Shown in pieces: positions 36,462 through 45,476 of a DNA stretch of 64,000 bases (within the stretch, counting starts at the first letter, position 1; each line of letters opens with the position of its first letter). A model generated the notes under the pieces. That model ran no database searches. It was not told where the DNA came from and saw only the letters and a program-made list of their open reading frames with translations. The stretch spans positions 1-64,000 of IMG/VR virus record IMGVR_UViG_3300025237_000002. One strand, written 5' to 3'. The position numbers and the translations under genes were made by a program. Origin of the DNA: a virus.

Positions 36462-37243
36462 GAACATTAGTTATAGGTGATATTCATGGAGCTGGCTTAG
36501 CACTTAAACAAGTGTTAGAGCGTTGCGAATTCGACTATGAAAAGGATTTATTGATAACCATTGGTGATATTGTTGATGGTTGGGAAGATTCATTTATGTG
36601 CGTTGAAGAATTACTTAAGATACCAAATAGAATTGATATTATAGGTAATCACGATAATTGGTTTAGGTCATTTATTGACTCAGGAGTTCACGATACGAAT
36701 TGGGGTAACGGTGGTTTATCTACCGCAAAGTCTTACGCAAAGGCTGCTGGTATTGAGTTGTTAGTTCAAAAGCAAACAAATGAATACTTTGAACCAAGTG
36801 ATAAGTTTACTTTGAATTTGAATTCTGGTGATATTCCTGATTCTCATAAGAGTTTCTTTAGAGGTCAACACAAGTACTATAAGGATAATGATAACAATCT
36901 ATTCATCCATGGTGGTTTTGCTCGTAGTTACCCATTAAGAGAGCAAATGGATTATACTTTTATGTGGGATAGACATTTAATCACTCAAGCAATGTCAGCT
37001 AAATCAACTGGTACAAAATTAACATTTGTTGAAGAGTTCAATCAAATATATTTAGGTCATACCGCAACATTAAATTGGAAGACCGATAAACCAATTTATG
37101 CTGATAAGATTTGGAATGTAGATACTGGTGCTGGTGGTGGTGGTAAATTGACGATAATGGATATTGATACCAATAAATATTGGCAATCAGATAACGTACC
37201 TAGTCTGTATCCAGACGATGAACATAATTTAAGAAATAAATAA
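36458..37243 (+). CDS. Calcineurin-like metallophosphoesterase
   Basis: A 261-aa protein with the five-block PPP-type signature: GDIHG (residues 7-11), GDIVDGWED (~36), GNHDNW (~65), a His block at FIHGG (~150), and a final GHTATLNW (~202). Such enzymes dephosphorylate Ser/Thr proteins or cleave Ap4A and other nucleotides. Overlaps the Thg1 stop by four bases, so it may remove phosphates during RNA repair. Confidence 0.85.
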   Translation: MRTLVIGDIHGAGLALKQVLERCEFDYEKDLLITIGDIVDGWEDSFMCVEELLKIPNRIDIIGNHDNWFRSFIDSGVHDTNWGNGGLSTAKSYAKAAGIELLVQKQTNEYFEPSDKFTLNLNSGDIPDSHKSFFRGQHKYYKDNDNNLFIHGGFARSYPLREQMDYTFMWDRHLITQAMSAKSTGTKLTFVEEFNQIYLGHTATLNWKTDKPIYADKIWNVDTGAGGGGKLTIMDIDTNKYWQSDNVPSLYPDDEHNLRNK

Positions 37244-37251
37244 AAAACAAT

Positions 37252-38343
37252 ATGAGTAAAGAAAAAGAATTCCTTAAGGATTATATTAAAACCCCATCAC
37301 CGAGTGGGTATGAAATGCAATTAGGTGGACAAAAGGTGTGGATTGATTATGTATCACAATATGCTAATAGGGTCGAGGTTGATAACTATGGAAATGCTTA
37401 TGCTTATTACGGAAGTAGAATTGTTGAAGATGGTGTTGTTACTAAAAAAAGAAAACCCCACACCGTATTGCTAGACGCACATGCTGACGAAATTGGATTT
37501 TTTGTATTTGATATTACGTCTAAAGGGTTCCTTAAAATCGGTTGTCTAGGTGGAAGTGATATTACAATAGCACCATCATCTAGAGTGAATATATGGACTA
37601 AAAACGGTCCAGTTAAAGGTGTTTTTGGACACCCAGCTATTCATGTACATGGACGTAAATTTGAGGCTAAAAAAGAAGATATGTTTGTTGATATCGGAGT
37701 GTCATCTAAGAAAAAAGTGAGTAAATTAGGTATTGTAGTTGGTGACCCAATCACAATGGTTGACGGTTATATGGAATTAGGTGATTATCACTGTGGTAGA
37801 GCGTTAGATGACAAAATAGGTGGTTATATAACTTCTCAAGTATTACGAAGTTTAAGTGAGAATGAGATAGAATTGTCTTTTGAATTGGTTATCGTTAATG
37901 CAGTTCAAGAAGAAGTTGGATTATATGGTGCTAAAATGGCAGCGCAAAGGGTTAAACCTGACGTTGCAATCGCAATTGATGTTACGCATGACACAACAAG
38001 TCCATGTTATAACCCAAATAAACAAGGTTCTTTAACTGCTGGTAATGGTATTGTTATAATGACAGCACCATCATTACATAAAAAAGTTGTGGAATTATTG
38101 GTTGATACAGCGATTGAGAATAAAATTAAGTATCAAAGAATCGCAAGTGGTGGTTCATCAGGTACAAATGCAGACGCTTATGCATATCCACATGGAATCC
38201 CAACAGCGTTGCTTAAAATGGCAATGAGATATATGCATACAACTGTAGAGACAGTTCATAAAAAAGATGTTAAATCTGCTATTGAATTGCTATATAAGGT
38301 GTTACAAACACCAGAAATAACTGAATCATTTAAGTATGATTAG
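37252..38343 (+). CDS. M42-family aminopeptidase
   Basis: A 363-aa protein with M42 metal motifs: LLDAHADEIGF (residues ~74-84), CGRALDDKIGGY (~182-193) and NAVQEEVGLYGAKMA (~221-235), then IAIDVTHDT. These are the two-metal ligands of TET aminopeptidases, which form large dodecamers that trim peptides. Length is typical, all ligands are present. Rare in phages; the role may be amino-acid recycling. Confidence 0.85.
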   Translation: MSKEKEFLKDYIKTPSPSGYEMQLGGQKVWIDYVSQYANRVEVDNYGNAYAYYGSRIVEDGVVTKKRKPHTVLLDAHADEIGFFVFDITSKGFLKIGCLGGSDITIAPSSRVNIWTKNGPVKGVFGHPAIHVHGRKFEAKKEDMFVDIGVSSKKKVSKLGIVVGDPITMVDGYMELGDYHCGRALDDKIGGYITSQVLRSLSENEIELSFELVIVNAVQEEVGLYGAKMAAQRVKPDVAIAIDVTHDTTSPCYNPNKQGSLTAGNGIVIMTAPSLHKKVVELLVDTAIENKIKYQRIASGGSSGTNADAYAYPHGIPTALLKMAMRYMHTTVETVHKKDVKSAIELLYKVLQTPEITESFKYD

Positions 38344-38390
38344 TTAAATTACCGTCTGTAAGTGGGACCTTAGACACCCACAAAATTATT
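38344..38390 (+). other. Short intergenic hairpin
   Basis: GTGGG/CCCAC stem with a 10-nt loop between the M42 and 2H genes. No promoter boxes are seen, so it may be a processing or mRNA-stability element. Confidence 0.4.
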
Positions 38391-38972
38391 ATGAATAACA
38401 AAGAAATAATTAAAGAAGAATTAAGAAAAAAATTATTATTAGAGAAAAAAGGAGATTCACATAGCTACGGGTGTGTGATGTTATTTTTTGATATTGGAAA
38501 AGGTAACTGGAAAAAGATTCAATCATTGATTGATGATGATGACATTTACACTGAGGAAGGTGACCAAAGTTATGGGAGAGAGAATGAACCTCACGTAACC
38601 ATTTTATATGGTTTACATGATGATATTGAAGACTCTACAATTGAAGCTTTGATTGATGAAATTAAACCGACTAAATTGACGCTTAAGAAAATCTCATTAT
38701 TTGAGAACGATAAGTTTGATGTGGTTAAATTTGATGTAATTGGAGTGAGTGAAGGTAGATTAGGTAAAATGAATGCTAAGTTCGCTGAATTACCTCATAC
38801 AACTGACTTCCCAGACTATCACCCACATGCAACTATTGCATATGTTAAAGCTGGAACAGGTAAGAAATACATTCAAACCCTATCAAGCGAAGACGCAATT
38901 ACTGTTGAATGTAATGACGTGGTATATAGCAAAGCTGATGATACTAAAAACAAATATAAATTGAAGAAATGA
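38391..38972 (+). CDS. 2H phosphoesterase (LigT/Acb1-like)
   Basis: A 193-aa protein with two HxT motifs, PHVTILYGLH (residues ~68-77) and PHATIAYVKAG (~144-154), the defining active site of 2H phosphoesterases. Family members open 2',3'-cyclic phosphates, ligate tRNA halves or, as phage Acb1, destroy the cyclic oligonucleotides of CBASS defence. An N-terminal ~25-residue charged helix precedes the domain. Its context (Tpt1, Thg1) favours RNA-end or ADP-ribose cyclic-phosphate processing, but an anti-CBASS role is equally testable. Confidence 0.82.
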   Translation: MNNKEIIKEELRKKLLLEKKGDSHSYGCVMLFFDIGKGNWKKIQSLIDDDDIYTEEGDQSYGRENEPHVTILYGLHDDIEDSTIEALIDEIKPTKLTLKKISLFENDKFDVVKFDVIGVSEGRLGKMNAKFAELPHTTDFPDYHPHATIAYVKAGTGKKYIQTLSSEDAITVECNDVVYSKADDTKNKYKLKK

Positions 38973-39151
38973 GAGGAAACAAGAGAGTAAGCTATGGTTC
39001 AAATAGGGATGAATATGTGATAATTGAATCATTATCAGATGAAATAAGATTTGCGCAATGTATGAAATTATACAAATCGTTTGGTACCATTGACAAGTTG
39101 GAGGACTCATTAAAGAAAAAGACGTTAAATAAGATAAAACAAACTTTCTAA
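38969..39151 (+). CDS. Small hypothetical protein (60 aa)
   Basis: A 60-aa basic protein (MRGNKRVSYGSNRDEY...), not recognised. ATGA overlap with the 2H gene and one-base overlap with the next. Confidence 0.55.
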   Translation: MRGNKRVSYGSNRDEYVIIESLSDEIRFAQCMKLYKSFGTIDKLEDSLKKKTLNKIKQTF

Positions 39152-39504
39152 TGAGACTAGACTATAAGAAGTTAAATAAAGAATTCCCTAAAGCAACTAT
39201 TTTGTTAGGGGCTTTGATTAATACACCAAATAAGTTAATAAAATTCTTTGACTCAAATGGTGTTAGGGTTTATTTAGGTTACGGAGCCAGTGGTGGAACT
39301 AGTGTTGAAGTTTATCGTAAGAGAACTTCTAAGGAGTTTAAAAAACTAAATCCAAATTCTAACTTAGACGTGAACTGGCAAATGACCAGAGTTGGAATCA
39401 TTAATAGCTTTAGAACTAGAGATGAAGCCTATAAAGTTGGGTTTGAGGAAGCATTCAAACAATTAGAATATTTAATAAATAATAAAGATGAAAACACAAA
39501 TTAA
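39151..39504 (+). CDS. Hypothetical protein (117 aa)
   Basis: A 117-aa protein, mixed alpha/beta (KATILLGALINTPNKLIKFF...). No domain recognised. Overlaps the YqeY gene by 17 bases. Confidence 0.55.
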   Translation: MRLDYKKLNKEFPKATILLGALINTPNKLIKFFDSNGVRVYLGYGASGGTSVEVYRKRTSKEFKKLNPNSNLDVNWQMTRVGIINSFRTRDEAYKVGFEEAFKQLEYLINNKDENTN

Positions 39505-39892
39505 AAACGACATGGTACAAGCCATGAAAGATAAGAATGTTGTCGCTAGAGACATTCTTAGAGTGCTTATGGGTGAAATCCAAAGGGACGAAAATACCAT
39601 TAAAGGTGGTAAAGTTGAAGTAACTGATGAAGCCATTCAAAAGATGGTTAAGAAGTTAATTGAAAGTGTTAAAGAATCTGGTGATAATGGTGAAATTGAA
39701 TTGTTAGAAGGGTATTTACCTCAACAATTAACAAACGATGAGATGATAGGTCACGCTAGAGTGTTCATCGAATCAAATAATCTTAGCTCTCCAAAAGAAA
39801 TGGGACGAGTTATGGGCTACTTTAGTCAAGCATTTGCGGGAACGTATGATGGTAAGGCTTTAAGTGGTATTGTTAAAAATTTATTGACATGA
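39488..39892 (+). CDS. yqeY: YqeY / GatB-tail-like protein
   Basis: A 134-aa protein matching the YqeY family: IKNDMVQAMKDKNVVARDILRVLMGEIQ, then EAIQKMVKKLIESVKES, then IELLEGYLPQQLTNDEM and MGRVMGYFS. It resembles the helical tail of GatB, part of the tRNA-dependent amidotransferase, and probably binds tRNA. Length is slightly below bacterial YqeY (~148). Adds to the RNA theme of the region. Confidence 0.85.
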   Translation: MKTQIKNDMVQAMKDKNVVARDILRVLMGEIQRDENTIKGGKVEVTDEAIQKMVKKLIESVKESGDNGEIELLEGYLPQQLTNDEMIGHARVFIESNNLSSPKEMGRVMGYFSQAFAGTYDGKALSGIVKNLLT

Positions 39893-40302
39893 TAGAACTA
39901 TTAATAGTAATGTACATTATATTTGGTCATTTTATTGCTGATTTTGTTATGCAATCTCGTGAAATGGCTGTCAATAAAAGCTCTAGCACCTATTGGTTGA
40001 CTAGACATATCTTAGCATACGGTAAAACGATGCTCTTTATTGGTTTTATCTTTGTGTTAGTTATGTTCATATTTGGCACAAATTTATTTCATTTAATACC
40101 ATTGATAATAGGATATGTTTTATTGAATATGGGGTTACATTGGGTGACTGATTATTTTACTAGTAAAGAAACTACTAGATTATACTTAAAAGAAAGTAAA
40201 AAAATAGAACCTAATTATCATAATTTTTTTGTTATGATAGGGTTTGACCAATTAATTCATCTGCTCTGTTTAATAGGGACATACGGGTTATTTTATATAT
40301 AA
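39889..40302 (+). CDS. DUF3307 membrane protein
   Basis: A 137-aa protein with four membrane helices and the DUF3307 features GHFIADFVMQSREMAVNKSS at the N-terminus and a LHWVTDYFTSK motif in the centre, ending FDQLIHLLCLIGTY. The family is common in Bacteroidota and phages; function unknown. Confidence 0.78.
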   Translation: MIELLIVMYIIFGHFIADFVMQSREMAVNKSSSTYWLTRHILAYGKTMLFIGFIFVLVMFIFGTNLFHLIPLIIGYVLLNMGLHWVTDYFTSKETTRLYLKESKKIEPNYHNFFVMIGFDQLIHLLCLIGTYGLFYI

Positions 40303-40450
40303 ATATGCAAGTCGTAAACTGAAAAAGGGTTAACAGTAGGTCTTGATACAACCCAGTAACCTTGCGGGGCACATATCCCCAATACACCAAGCCTTTAATA
40401 TGTGTGGTAGGTGAGAAAGCTGTTAGGTATCAGGCTTGTATATTTTTTTA
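40303..40450 (+). ncRNA. Structured non-coding RNA with terminator
   Basis: About 145 nt without an ORF. Stems: GGGTT/AACCC (40327-40354), GGGG/CCCC with loop CACATAT (40366-40380), and CAAGCCT/AGGCTTG (40388-40438), followed by T7 after three bases. It could be a small RNA read from the upstream operon or a 3' UTR structure. No named family fits. Confidence 0.5.
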
Positions 40451-40458
40451 TAAAAATA

Positions 40459-40490
40459 TTAGGTTATATCAATTATATTAAGTATCTTTG
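40459..40490 (+). promoter_or_regulatory. Bacteroidota-type promoter (TTAG/TATCTTTG variant)
   Basis: TTAG at 40459-40462, 20 bp, TATCTTTG at 40483-40490. Nearly the same spacer occurs before the GluRS-like gene at 50541-50572. Confidence 0.7.
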
Positions 40491-40518
40491 CATAGTAATA
40501 ATCAAAAAATAGAAAATT

Positions 40519-40881
40519 ATGTTTTTAGAAATCACTTTTATAATATTCCTTATTATCGGCATCTTTTTAATTGCTACATCTGATTATGAATCACTTGGTG
40601 GATGGGTTTTAATAAGTATTTCGGTATTTGTCGTATTTTTTAATACGATTGAACTTTCAACATCTGAGTATGATTATGAAGTTTTAGTTGCAGAACGAGA
40701 TTCTTATCAATTATCACTAGATGGATTGAGGGCAATAGGTCAAGATTTTGAGACCTTAGCTATAGGTCAGGACATCGTTGATTTTAATAAACTTATCGCA
40801 GTTGAGAAGGTTCAAAATAAATCATGGTTTTATGATATATATATTGACGATAGAATTGACTCTTTACAACCTATAAAATAA
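40519..40881 (+). CDS. Small membrane protein (120 aa)
   Basis: A 120-aa protein with two N-terminal membrane helices (residues ~3-20 and ~25-45) and a soluble acidic C-terminal domain. Function unknown; first gene of the NadM operon. Confidence 0.6.
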   Translation: MFLEITFIIFLIIGIFLIATSDYESLGGWVLISISVFVVFFNTIELSTSEYDYEVLVAERDSYQLSLDGLRAIGQDFETLAIGQDIVDFNKLIAVEKVQNKSWFYDIYIDDRIDSLQPIK

Positions 40882-40997
40882 TGGGAAAAGAAGCCAACAA
40901 CTCAGAGTGCTATTATGCAAAACATCTAAAGAGAATTATATCTGTTATTGAAAACAAAGATTTATTCAAAAATATTAATCAATTTAATCACGAGTAA
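40881..40997 (+). CDS. Small hypothetical protein (38 aa)
   Basis: A 38-aa ORF (MGKEANNSECYYAKHLKR...) sharing a base with the previous stop and lying two bases before nadM. It fits the tight gene spacing but has no recognisable domain. Confidence 0.45.
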   Translation: MGKEANNSECYYAKHLKRIISVIENKDLFKNINQFNHE

Positions 40998-40999
40998 TT

Positions 41000-42034
41000 A
41001 TGGTGGAAATACAAAAAATGATTGACCCAAAAGATTATGAAATCGGAGTTGCAGTAGCTAGATTTCAAGGGAAGAGATTACACGAAGGACATAAACAAAT
41101 GCTTGACCTTATAACTAGTAATCATAATAAAGTGATTATCTTCTTAGGGGTACCTAAAATTAGTAATACGAGAAGAAATCCATTGGACTTTGCAACTCGT
41201 AGGTTAATGATTCAAAAATTATACCCTAATGTGGTAATCCTACCACAACATGACCAACGTTCTGATGAAGTTTGGTCAAGAGCATTAGACGCTCAAATAT
41301 CAACGCCATTCGGAGATGGAAAAGCTTTACTATACGGTAGTAGAGATTCATTCATACCACATTACGAAGGTAAACATACCACAACAATATTAACTGATAT
41401 TCCAAACGTAAGTGGAACTGAACTAAGAGATAAGGTAGCAAGTGAAATTCTTCCTAACTCTAGTTTTAGAGCGGGTGTTATATATGCAAATTATGCACGT
41501 AGACCAGTCACTTATTCAACCGTTGACGTAGCAATACATAACGACAAGGGTCAATTCTTATTGGCTAAAAAACCACACGAGAAGCATTGGCGATTCGTTG
41601 GTGGGTTTGTAGATAGAGAAGATGAGAGTGATGAACAAGCCGTTATTAGAGAGGCTTCGGAAGAAACCAATGGTTGTCACATAGGTAATATAAGATACAT
41701 ATTATCACAAAAAGTTGATGATTGGAGATATCGAAGAGAAGCAGATGGTATTATGACACGTTTATTCCTTACATCATATGTTTTTGGTAATCCTAAAGCA
41801 ACTGATGACCTTGCAAATGGTGGTGATTTGCAATGGCACGATATATCTTACTTCACAGAAGCTAGACGTATTGAAAATGAAATTATGCCTGAACACCAAA
41901 GTTTGATGACTCAATTAATTGAGAAAATCTATACTGATAAAATGGTTCCTAACTTGGGTAGATTCCACGTACCATTTATAGAGGAACGTGACCCTGATGC
42001 TGTAGTAGAAAACACCGAATTTATACCTAAATAA
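41000..42034 (+). CDS. nadM: Bifunctional NMN adenylyltransferase / Nudix hydrolase
   Basis: A 344-aa protein of the NadM-Nudix fusion type. The nucleotidyltransferase half has GVAVARFQGKRLHEGHKQM (HxGH-like His28/His31), ISNTRRNPLDFATRRLMI, and the adenylylation motif SGTELR (~residue 135). The Nudix half has GGFVDREDESDEQAVIREASEETNG (~200-223). It should convert NMN plus ATP to NAD+, and its Nudix domain may cleave ADP-ribose or related compounds. With NamPRT (43808) and PRPP synthetase (52011) it completes NAD+ synthesis from nicotinamide. Confidence 0.92.
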   Translation: MVEIQKMIDPKDYEIGVAVARFQGKRLHEGHKQMLDLITSNHNKVIIFLGVPKISNTRRNPLDFATRRLMIQKLYPNVVILPQHDQRSDEVWSRALDAQISTPFGDGKALLYGSRDSFIPHYEGKHTTTILTDIPNVSGTELRDKVASEILPNSSFRAGVIYANYARRPVTYSTVDVAIHNDKGQFLLAKKPHEKHWRFVGGFVDREDESDEQAVIREASEETNGCHIGNIRYILSQKVDDWRYRREADGIMTRLFLTSYVFGNPKATDDLANGGDLQWHDISYFTEARRIENEIMPEHQSLMTQLIEKIYTDKMVPNLGRFHVPFIEERDPDAVVENTEFIPK

Positions 42035-42035
42035 T

Positions 42036-42887
42036 ATGAAAAATAAGGACACGTTTTTTAATGCTAGAGCGGCAATAGGTTTTATCTTACACAAGATATC
42101 AGATTTCAATTACGAACCAATTAAAGATTATCTTGATAATCTTGATGCCGATGTTGAAGCTGTTAAACTTCGTTTTGGTTTAGGTTTTACACATAAAAAG
42201 GTATATCTTGATTTGTTAGAAATTTATTATAAAGATAGGTGGAATGGACATTTAACCTTATATACATTACTTCACGAGATAGGACATACCCTACGTATTA
42301 AAGAAAATGAAGACCTTTTAAATATATTAGAAACTGATGATTTTGAGGTTTATTTTAATAATGTATTGATTGAAGAAGCGGCTGCACATGAATATGCGGT
42401 TAACCAATTCAAATTACTAACTGGAGTTGAACTTAACGAAGGGCTTGAAGCCTCAATGCCCGATATTAATAGTGACTCATTTAGAGAGGTGATGATGCAA
42501 GTATTTAATAAAAAACAAAACTTTGATTCTTTTGCTGAATTTGGTGAAAGTTTAATCGACAGAGATTTTGTTTTTAAAACTAAAGACCTTTCATGGAATC
42601 AGTATCCTGATGAAGAAAGACATATTAGAGCTTGTATTGCGGGGTCTTACTACAATCCATTTAATATACCTAAAGATAGTGATATGGTTATGTTTAACGC
42701 ATCTACTTTTGAAGGGACTAGGTTTGATGAAAGTACTATGGATGATTATAATGAAAAAGATGTGATGATAATGAACCCATTTAATTCAAAATATATATCA
42801 AAAGTTTCATATGAAAATGGTAAAGTGGTTGAGGCTTTTAGGGTAGAAGATAACGAATGGGTATCAGTTGATTTAAACACATTATAA
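42036..42887 (+). CDS. Putative zincin-type metalloprotease
   Basis: A 283-aa protein with LHEIGHTL (residues ~84-91), the HExxH signature of zinc metallopeptidases, followed ~30 residues later by EEAAAHEYAV, which could supply the third ligand (E.AA.. helix). The C-terminal half is unrecognised. Possibly a host-protein protease. No signal peptide, so it acts in the cytoplasm. Confidence 0.68.
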   Translation: MKNKDTFFNARAAIGFILHKISDFNYEPIKDYLDNLDADVEAVKLRFGLGFTHKKVYLDLLEIYYKDRWNGHLTLYTLLHEIGHTLRIKENEDLLNILETDDFEVYFNNVLIEEAAAHEYAVNQFKLLTGVELNEGLEASMPDINSDSFREVMMQVFNKKQNFDSFAEFGESLIDRDFVFKTKDLSWNQYPDEERHIRACIAGSYYNPFNIPKDSDMVMFNASTFEGTRFDESTMDDYNEKDVMIMNPFNSKYISKVSYENGKVVEAFRVEDNEWVSVDLNTL

Positions 42888-42888
42888 T

Positions 42889-43095
42889 ATGGCATTAACT
42901 TGGGAACAAATACAAGGTAAATTAAAAGCCTTTGATAAAAAGGATATAATAATATATGATGATAACCATGATGATGGTAATCAATTTATAAGTGTAGCAC
43001 ATAAGAAGGTAATTCAATTTAAAATTAGAAGACCTTTTATGAATAAATTAAAGCGTTCTGGCTACAAAATAGAAAGACGTGAAATAGAAAAATAA
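42889..43095 (+). CDS. Hypothetical protein (68 aa)
   Basis: A 68-aa basic protein, not recognised, one base after the zincin gene. Confidence 0.55.
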   Translation: MALTWEQIQGKLKAFDKKDIIIYDDNHDDGNQFISVAHKKVIQFKIRRPFMNKLKRSGYKIERREIEK

Positions 43096-43098
43096 ACA

Positions 43099-43464
43099 AT
43101 GGATTTTGACAACAATATTAAAATATTAGATAAATTATTTACAAGGGTATTTGCAAACAAAAAAAGTAAGTGGAATGAATTTAGAAAATTTCATAAATTC
43201 GTCATTGATAACCTCAGTGTTGAATTATGTGATAATTTAGGTTCAATGAGTAATATCTGTAAAGTACATAATACATATTCATTGCAATTTACAGCGAAAG
43301 ATTATCTTTGGTGGGGAATGCAAAACTATAAAAAATTGAATTTATATTCAATTGATAAATTTAAAAAGGACGTGTATAATAAAATCACTCAAATGGTGGA
43401 TGATTTAAATAACGAAGATGTGACAATGGAAGTTGCTGAAGAATTATTAAAAAAACTGAGGTAA
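43099..43464 (+). CDS. Hypothetical protein (121 aa)
   Basis: A 121-aa mostly helical protein, not recognised. Precedes a promoter. Confidence 0.55.
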   Translation: MDFDNNIKILDKLFTRVFANKKSKWNEFRKFHKFVIDNLSVELCDNLGSMSNICKVHNTYSLQFTAKDYLWWGMQNYKKLNLYSIDKFKKDVYNKITQMVDDLNNEDVTMEVAEELLKKLR

Positions 43465-43488
43465 TTAAAATAAAAAGTTGTATCTTTG
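43457..43488 (+). promoter_or_regulatory. Probable promoter (TATCTTTG)
   Basis: TATCTTTG at 43481-43488; the -33 box is poor (TGAG). ATG follows at 43507. Confidence 0.5.
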
Positions 43489-43506
43489 CATTAACAAACA
43501 AATACT

Positions 43507-43803
43507 ATGAAATTACCTTATTACTCAAAAGAAGAAAAGAAGAATATATTGGAAGGTATGGGTTATACAGTCGAAACCATTAAAACGTTTCGTAGTGAGA
43601 ACGCATATCATAATAGAGTTGAATACACTGACACCACATCAACAGTAGCTTATAAGCCTACTACAATTAACATAGATGACTTTAAAGATAAAGAAATTTA
43701 TAAGGTGGAACAAAAAATTGGACTTAAAAATGTTTTTGAAGGGCTAGGTGAACTAGCTATGAAAACACTAATAACTAGACAAATTATTAACAATAACGTA
43801 TAA
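43507..43803 (+). CDS. Hypothetical protein (98 aa)
   Basis: A 98-aa protein, not recognised, four bases upstream of the NamPRT gene and therefore probably co-expressed. Confidence 0.55.
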   Translation: MKLPYYSKEEKKNILEGMGYTVETIKTFRSENAYHNRVEYTDTTSTVAYKPTTINIDDFKDKEIYKVEQKIGLKNVFEGLGELAMKTLITRQIINNNV

Positions 43804-43807
43804 CATA

Positions 43808-45475
43808 ATGGAGAAAGAAAGAGGAATCACAATTAGTTCTGTAAATGAAGTGGTATTACCACAAAGAAAAGTCTTTGACACACCAAGACTATTACAAGCT
43901 GATGCTTACACTGTAGGTTCAGATGGTTTTCAATCTGTGAAAGCTAAAGAGAAATCAACTTATTATATTGTCTTCCGTAGACAACTATCAACAGTAAACC
44001 CAACCTTATATAATAAGGGTGACGATAGAATGATATTTGAAGGTCTAGGAACTTATTTAGAAAAATTATTCTACAAACCAGTTACTCACGAAGAAATTGA
44101 TACCGCTAAAGAATTCTTGAAAACGTTCAAAGCGACTTCATTAGGATTAGCTGAGTATGCTTTTCCTGAAGCTATGTGGCGTAGAGTAGTAGACGAATTC
44201 AATGGTAGACCACCAATCAAAATTAAGGCAATGCCTAACGGTTCTGTGGTTTATCCTAACGAACCAATCATACAAATAGAATCAATGGTTAACGGTATGG
44301 GTGAACTAGCCGCTTGGTTTGAGTCAACACTTCTTAAAGTGTGGGCACCTTCTGAACGTGTTACCCAAAACGAACATTGGTTATCTAAGTTGAAAAATAT
44401 GCTTAGAAAGGTTTATGGTACTACCATGAGCGAAGAAGATATTCACTTCAAAGCATCTCTTATGCTAACAGATTTCGGTGATAGAGCTGGAATGACAAAC
44501 GAAGAAAGTGAAGTATTAGGTATGGCTCACTTGTATACATTTCCAGGAACTGATAACTGCCAAGGAGCATATCAAGCATGGGAAAATGCGGGAAGAGTTC
44601 CAATCGGAAGTTCAGTTAATGCACTAGCACATAGAAATATACAAGCGTATGACGTAGAGAATGACTGTTATGAAGCGATTTATGATTTCTGTCAAAACGG
44701 AGAATTCATTTCAATGGTTTCTGACTGTTACGATTTCTACACTGCGAATGAAAAATACATACTACCTCTTGCTAAAAGAAGTATTGCGGAAGGTAACAAT
44801 AAGGTAGTTGTTTCAAGACCTGATTCAGGTAATGCGAAAGAACAAGTACTTTGGTTATGTAGATTAGCTGTAAGAAATGGTTTATACACAACTCAAGTTA
44901 TCGATGGTGTTGAATGGAAATTCGCCACATCACTTAGATTTATTGAAGGTGATGGAATGACGTGGGCTGATATGTGGGAAATCATTGAAGCTTTATTAGA
45001 AGCTGGATTTGCACCTGACGCTTGGGGATTATTCGGAGTAGGTGGTGGATTAAGAAACCCACTTAAACGTGATAACACTTCAGCAAAATATGCTTTATGT
45101 GCAAAAGGAGATGACAACGAAGGAGTTGTTAAATTCTCAGATACCCTAGGAAAGACAACACTTCCAGGACCTTTTAAAATCCTAAGAACACCTTGGGCTT
45201 TAGAAAATAAGGAAACAATCGTATTTGAACATGAAGATGGTGACGATGCAATGGTGGTTTACTTCGATGGTAGTAACATTTGGAAACCATTTGGAGTAGG
45301 ACAAGATGATAACTTCTTGGTCACTAGAGACAGAATAAGAACACAATGGGATTCAATGCCATTGAACCTTACAACTGCTACAAATCATAATTATCCAGCT
45401 TCAGAGGCTATTCTAAATGAGCGTAGAAGATTACTTAAAATTCATGCTCCTAAGAAACAAGCTAAAAACTATTAA
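43808..45475 (+). CDS. nadV: Nicotinamide phosphoribosyltransferase
   Basis: A 555-aa protein of the NamPRT (NadV/PBEF) family. Markers are LQADAYTVGSDGFQSVKAKEKSTYYIVFRRQLS near the N-terminus, RAGMTNEESEVLGMAHLYTFPGTDN (~residue 220), VVSRPDSGN (~335-343) and WGLFGVGGGLRNPLKRDNTSAKYALCAKGD (~400-429), which line the PRPP/NMN site. It couples nicotinamide and PRPP to NMN. Longer than most bacterial NadV (~470 aa), mainly through an N-terminal and central extension. Supplies NMN to NadM; PRPP would come from the phage Prs. Confidence 0.92.
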   Translation: MEKERGITISSVNEVVLPQRKVFDTPRLLQADAYTVGSDGFQSVKAKEKSTYYIVFRRQLSTVNPTLYNKGDDRMIFEGLGTYLEKLFYKPVTHEEIDTAKEFLKTFKATSLGLAEYAFPEAMWRRVVDEFNGRPPIKIKAMPNGSVVYPNEPIIQIESMVNGMGELAAWFESTLLKVWAPSERVTQNEHWLSKLKNMLRKVYGTTMSEEDIHFKASLMLTDFGDRAGMTNEESEVLGMAHLYTFPGTDNCQGAYQAWENAGRVPIGSSVNALAHRNIQAYDVENDCYEAIYDFCQNGEFISMVSDCYDFYTANEKYILPLAKRSIAEGNNKVVVSRPDSGNAKEQVLWLCRLAVRNGLYTTQVIDGVEWKFATSLRFIEGDGMTWADMWEIIEALLEAGFAPDAWGLFGVGGGLRNPLKRDNTSAKYALCAKGDDNEGVVKFSDTLGKTTLPGPFKILRTPWALENKETIVFEHEDGDDAMVVYFDGSNIWKPFGVGQDDNFLVTRDRIRTQWDSMPLNLTTATNHNYPASEAILNERRRLLKIHAPKKQAKNY

Positions 45476-45476
45476 G

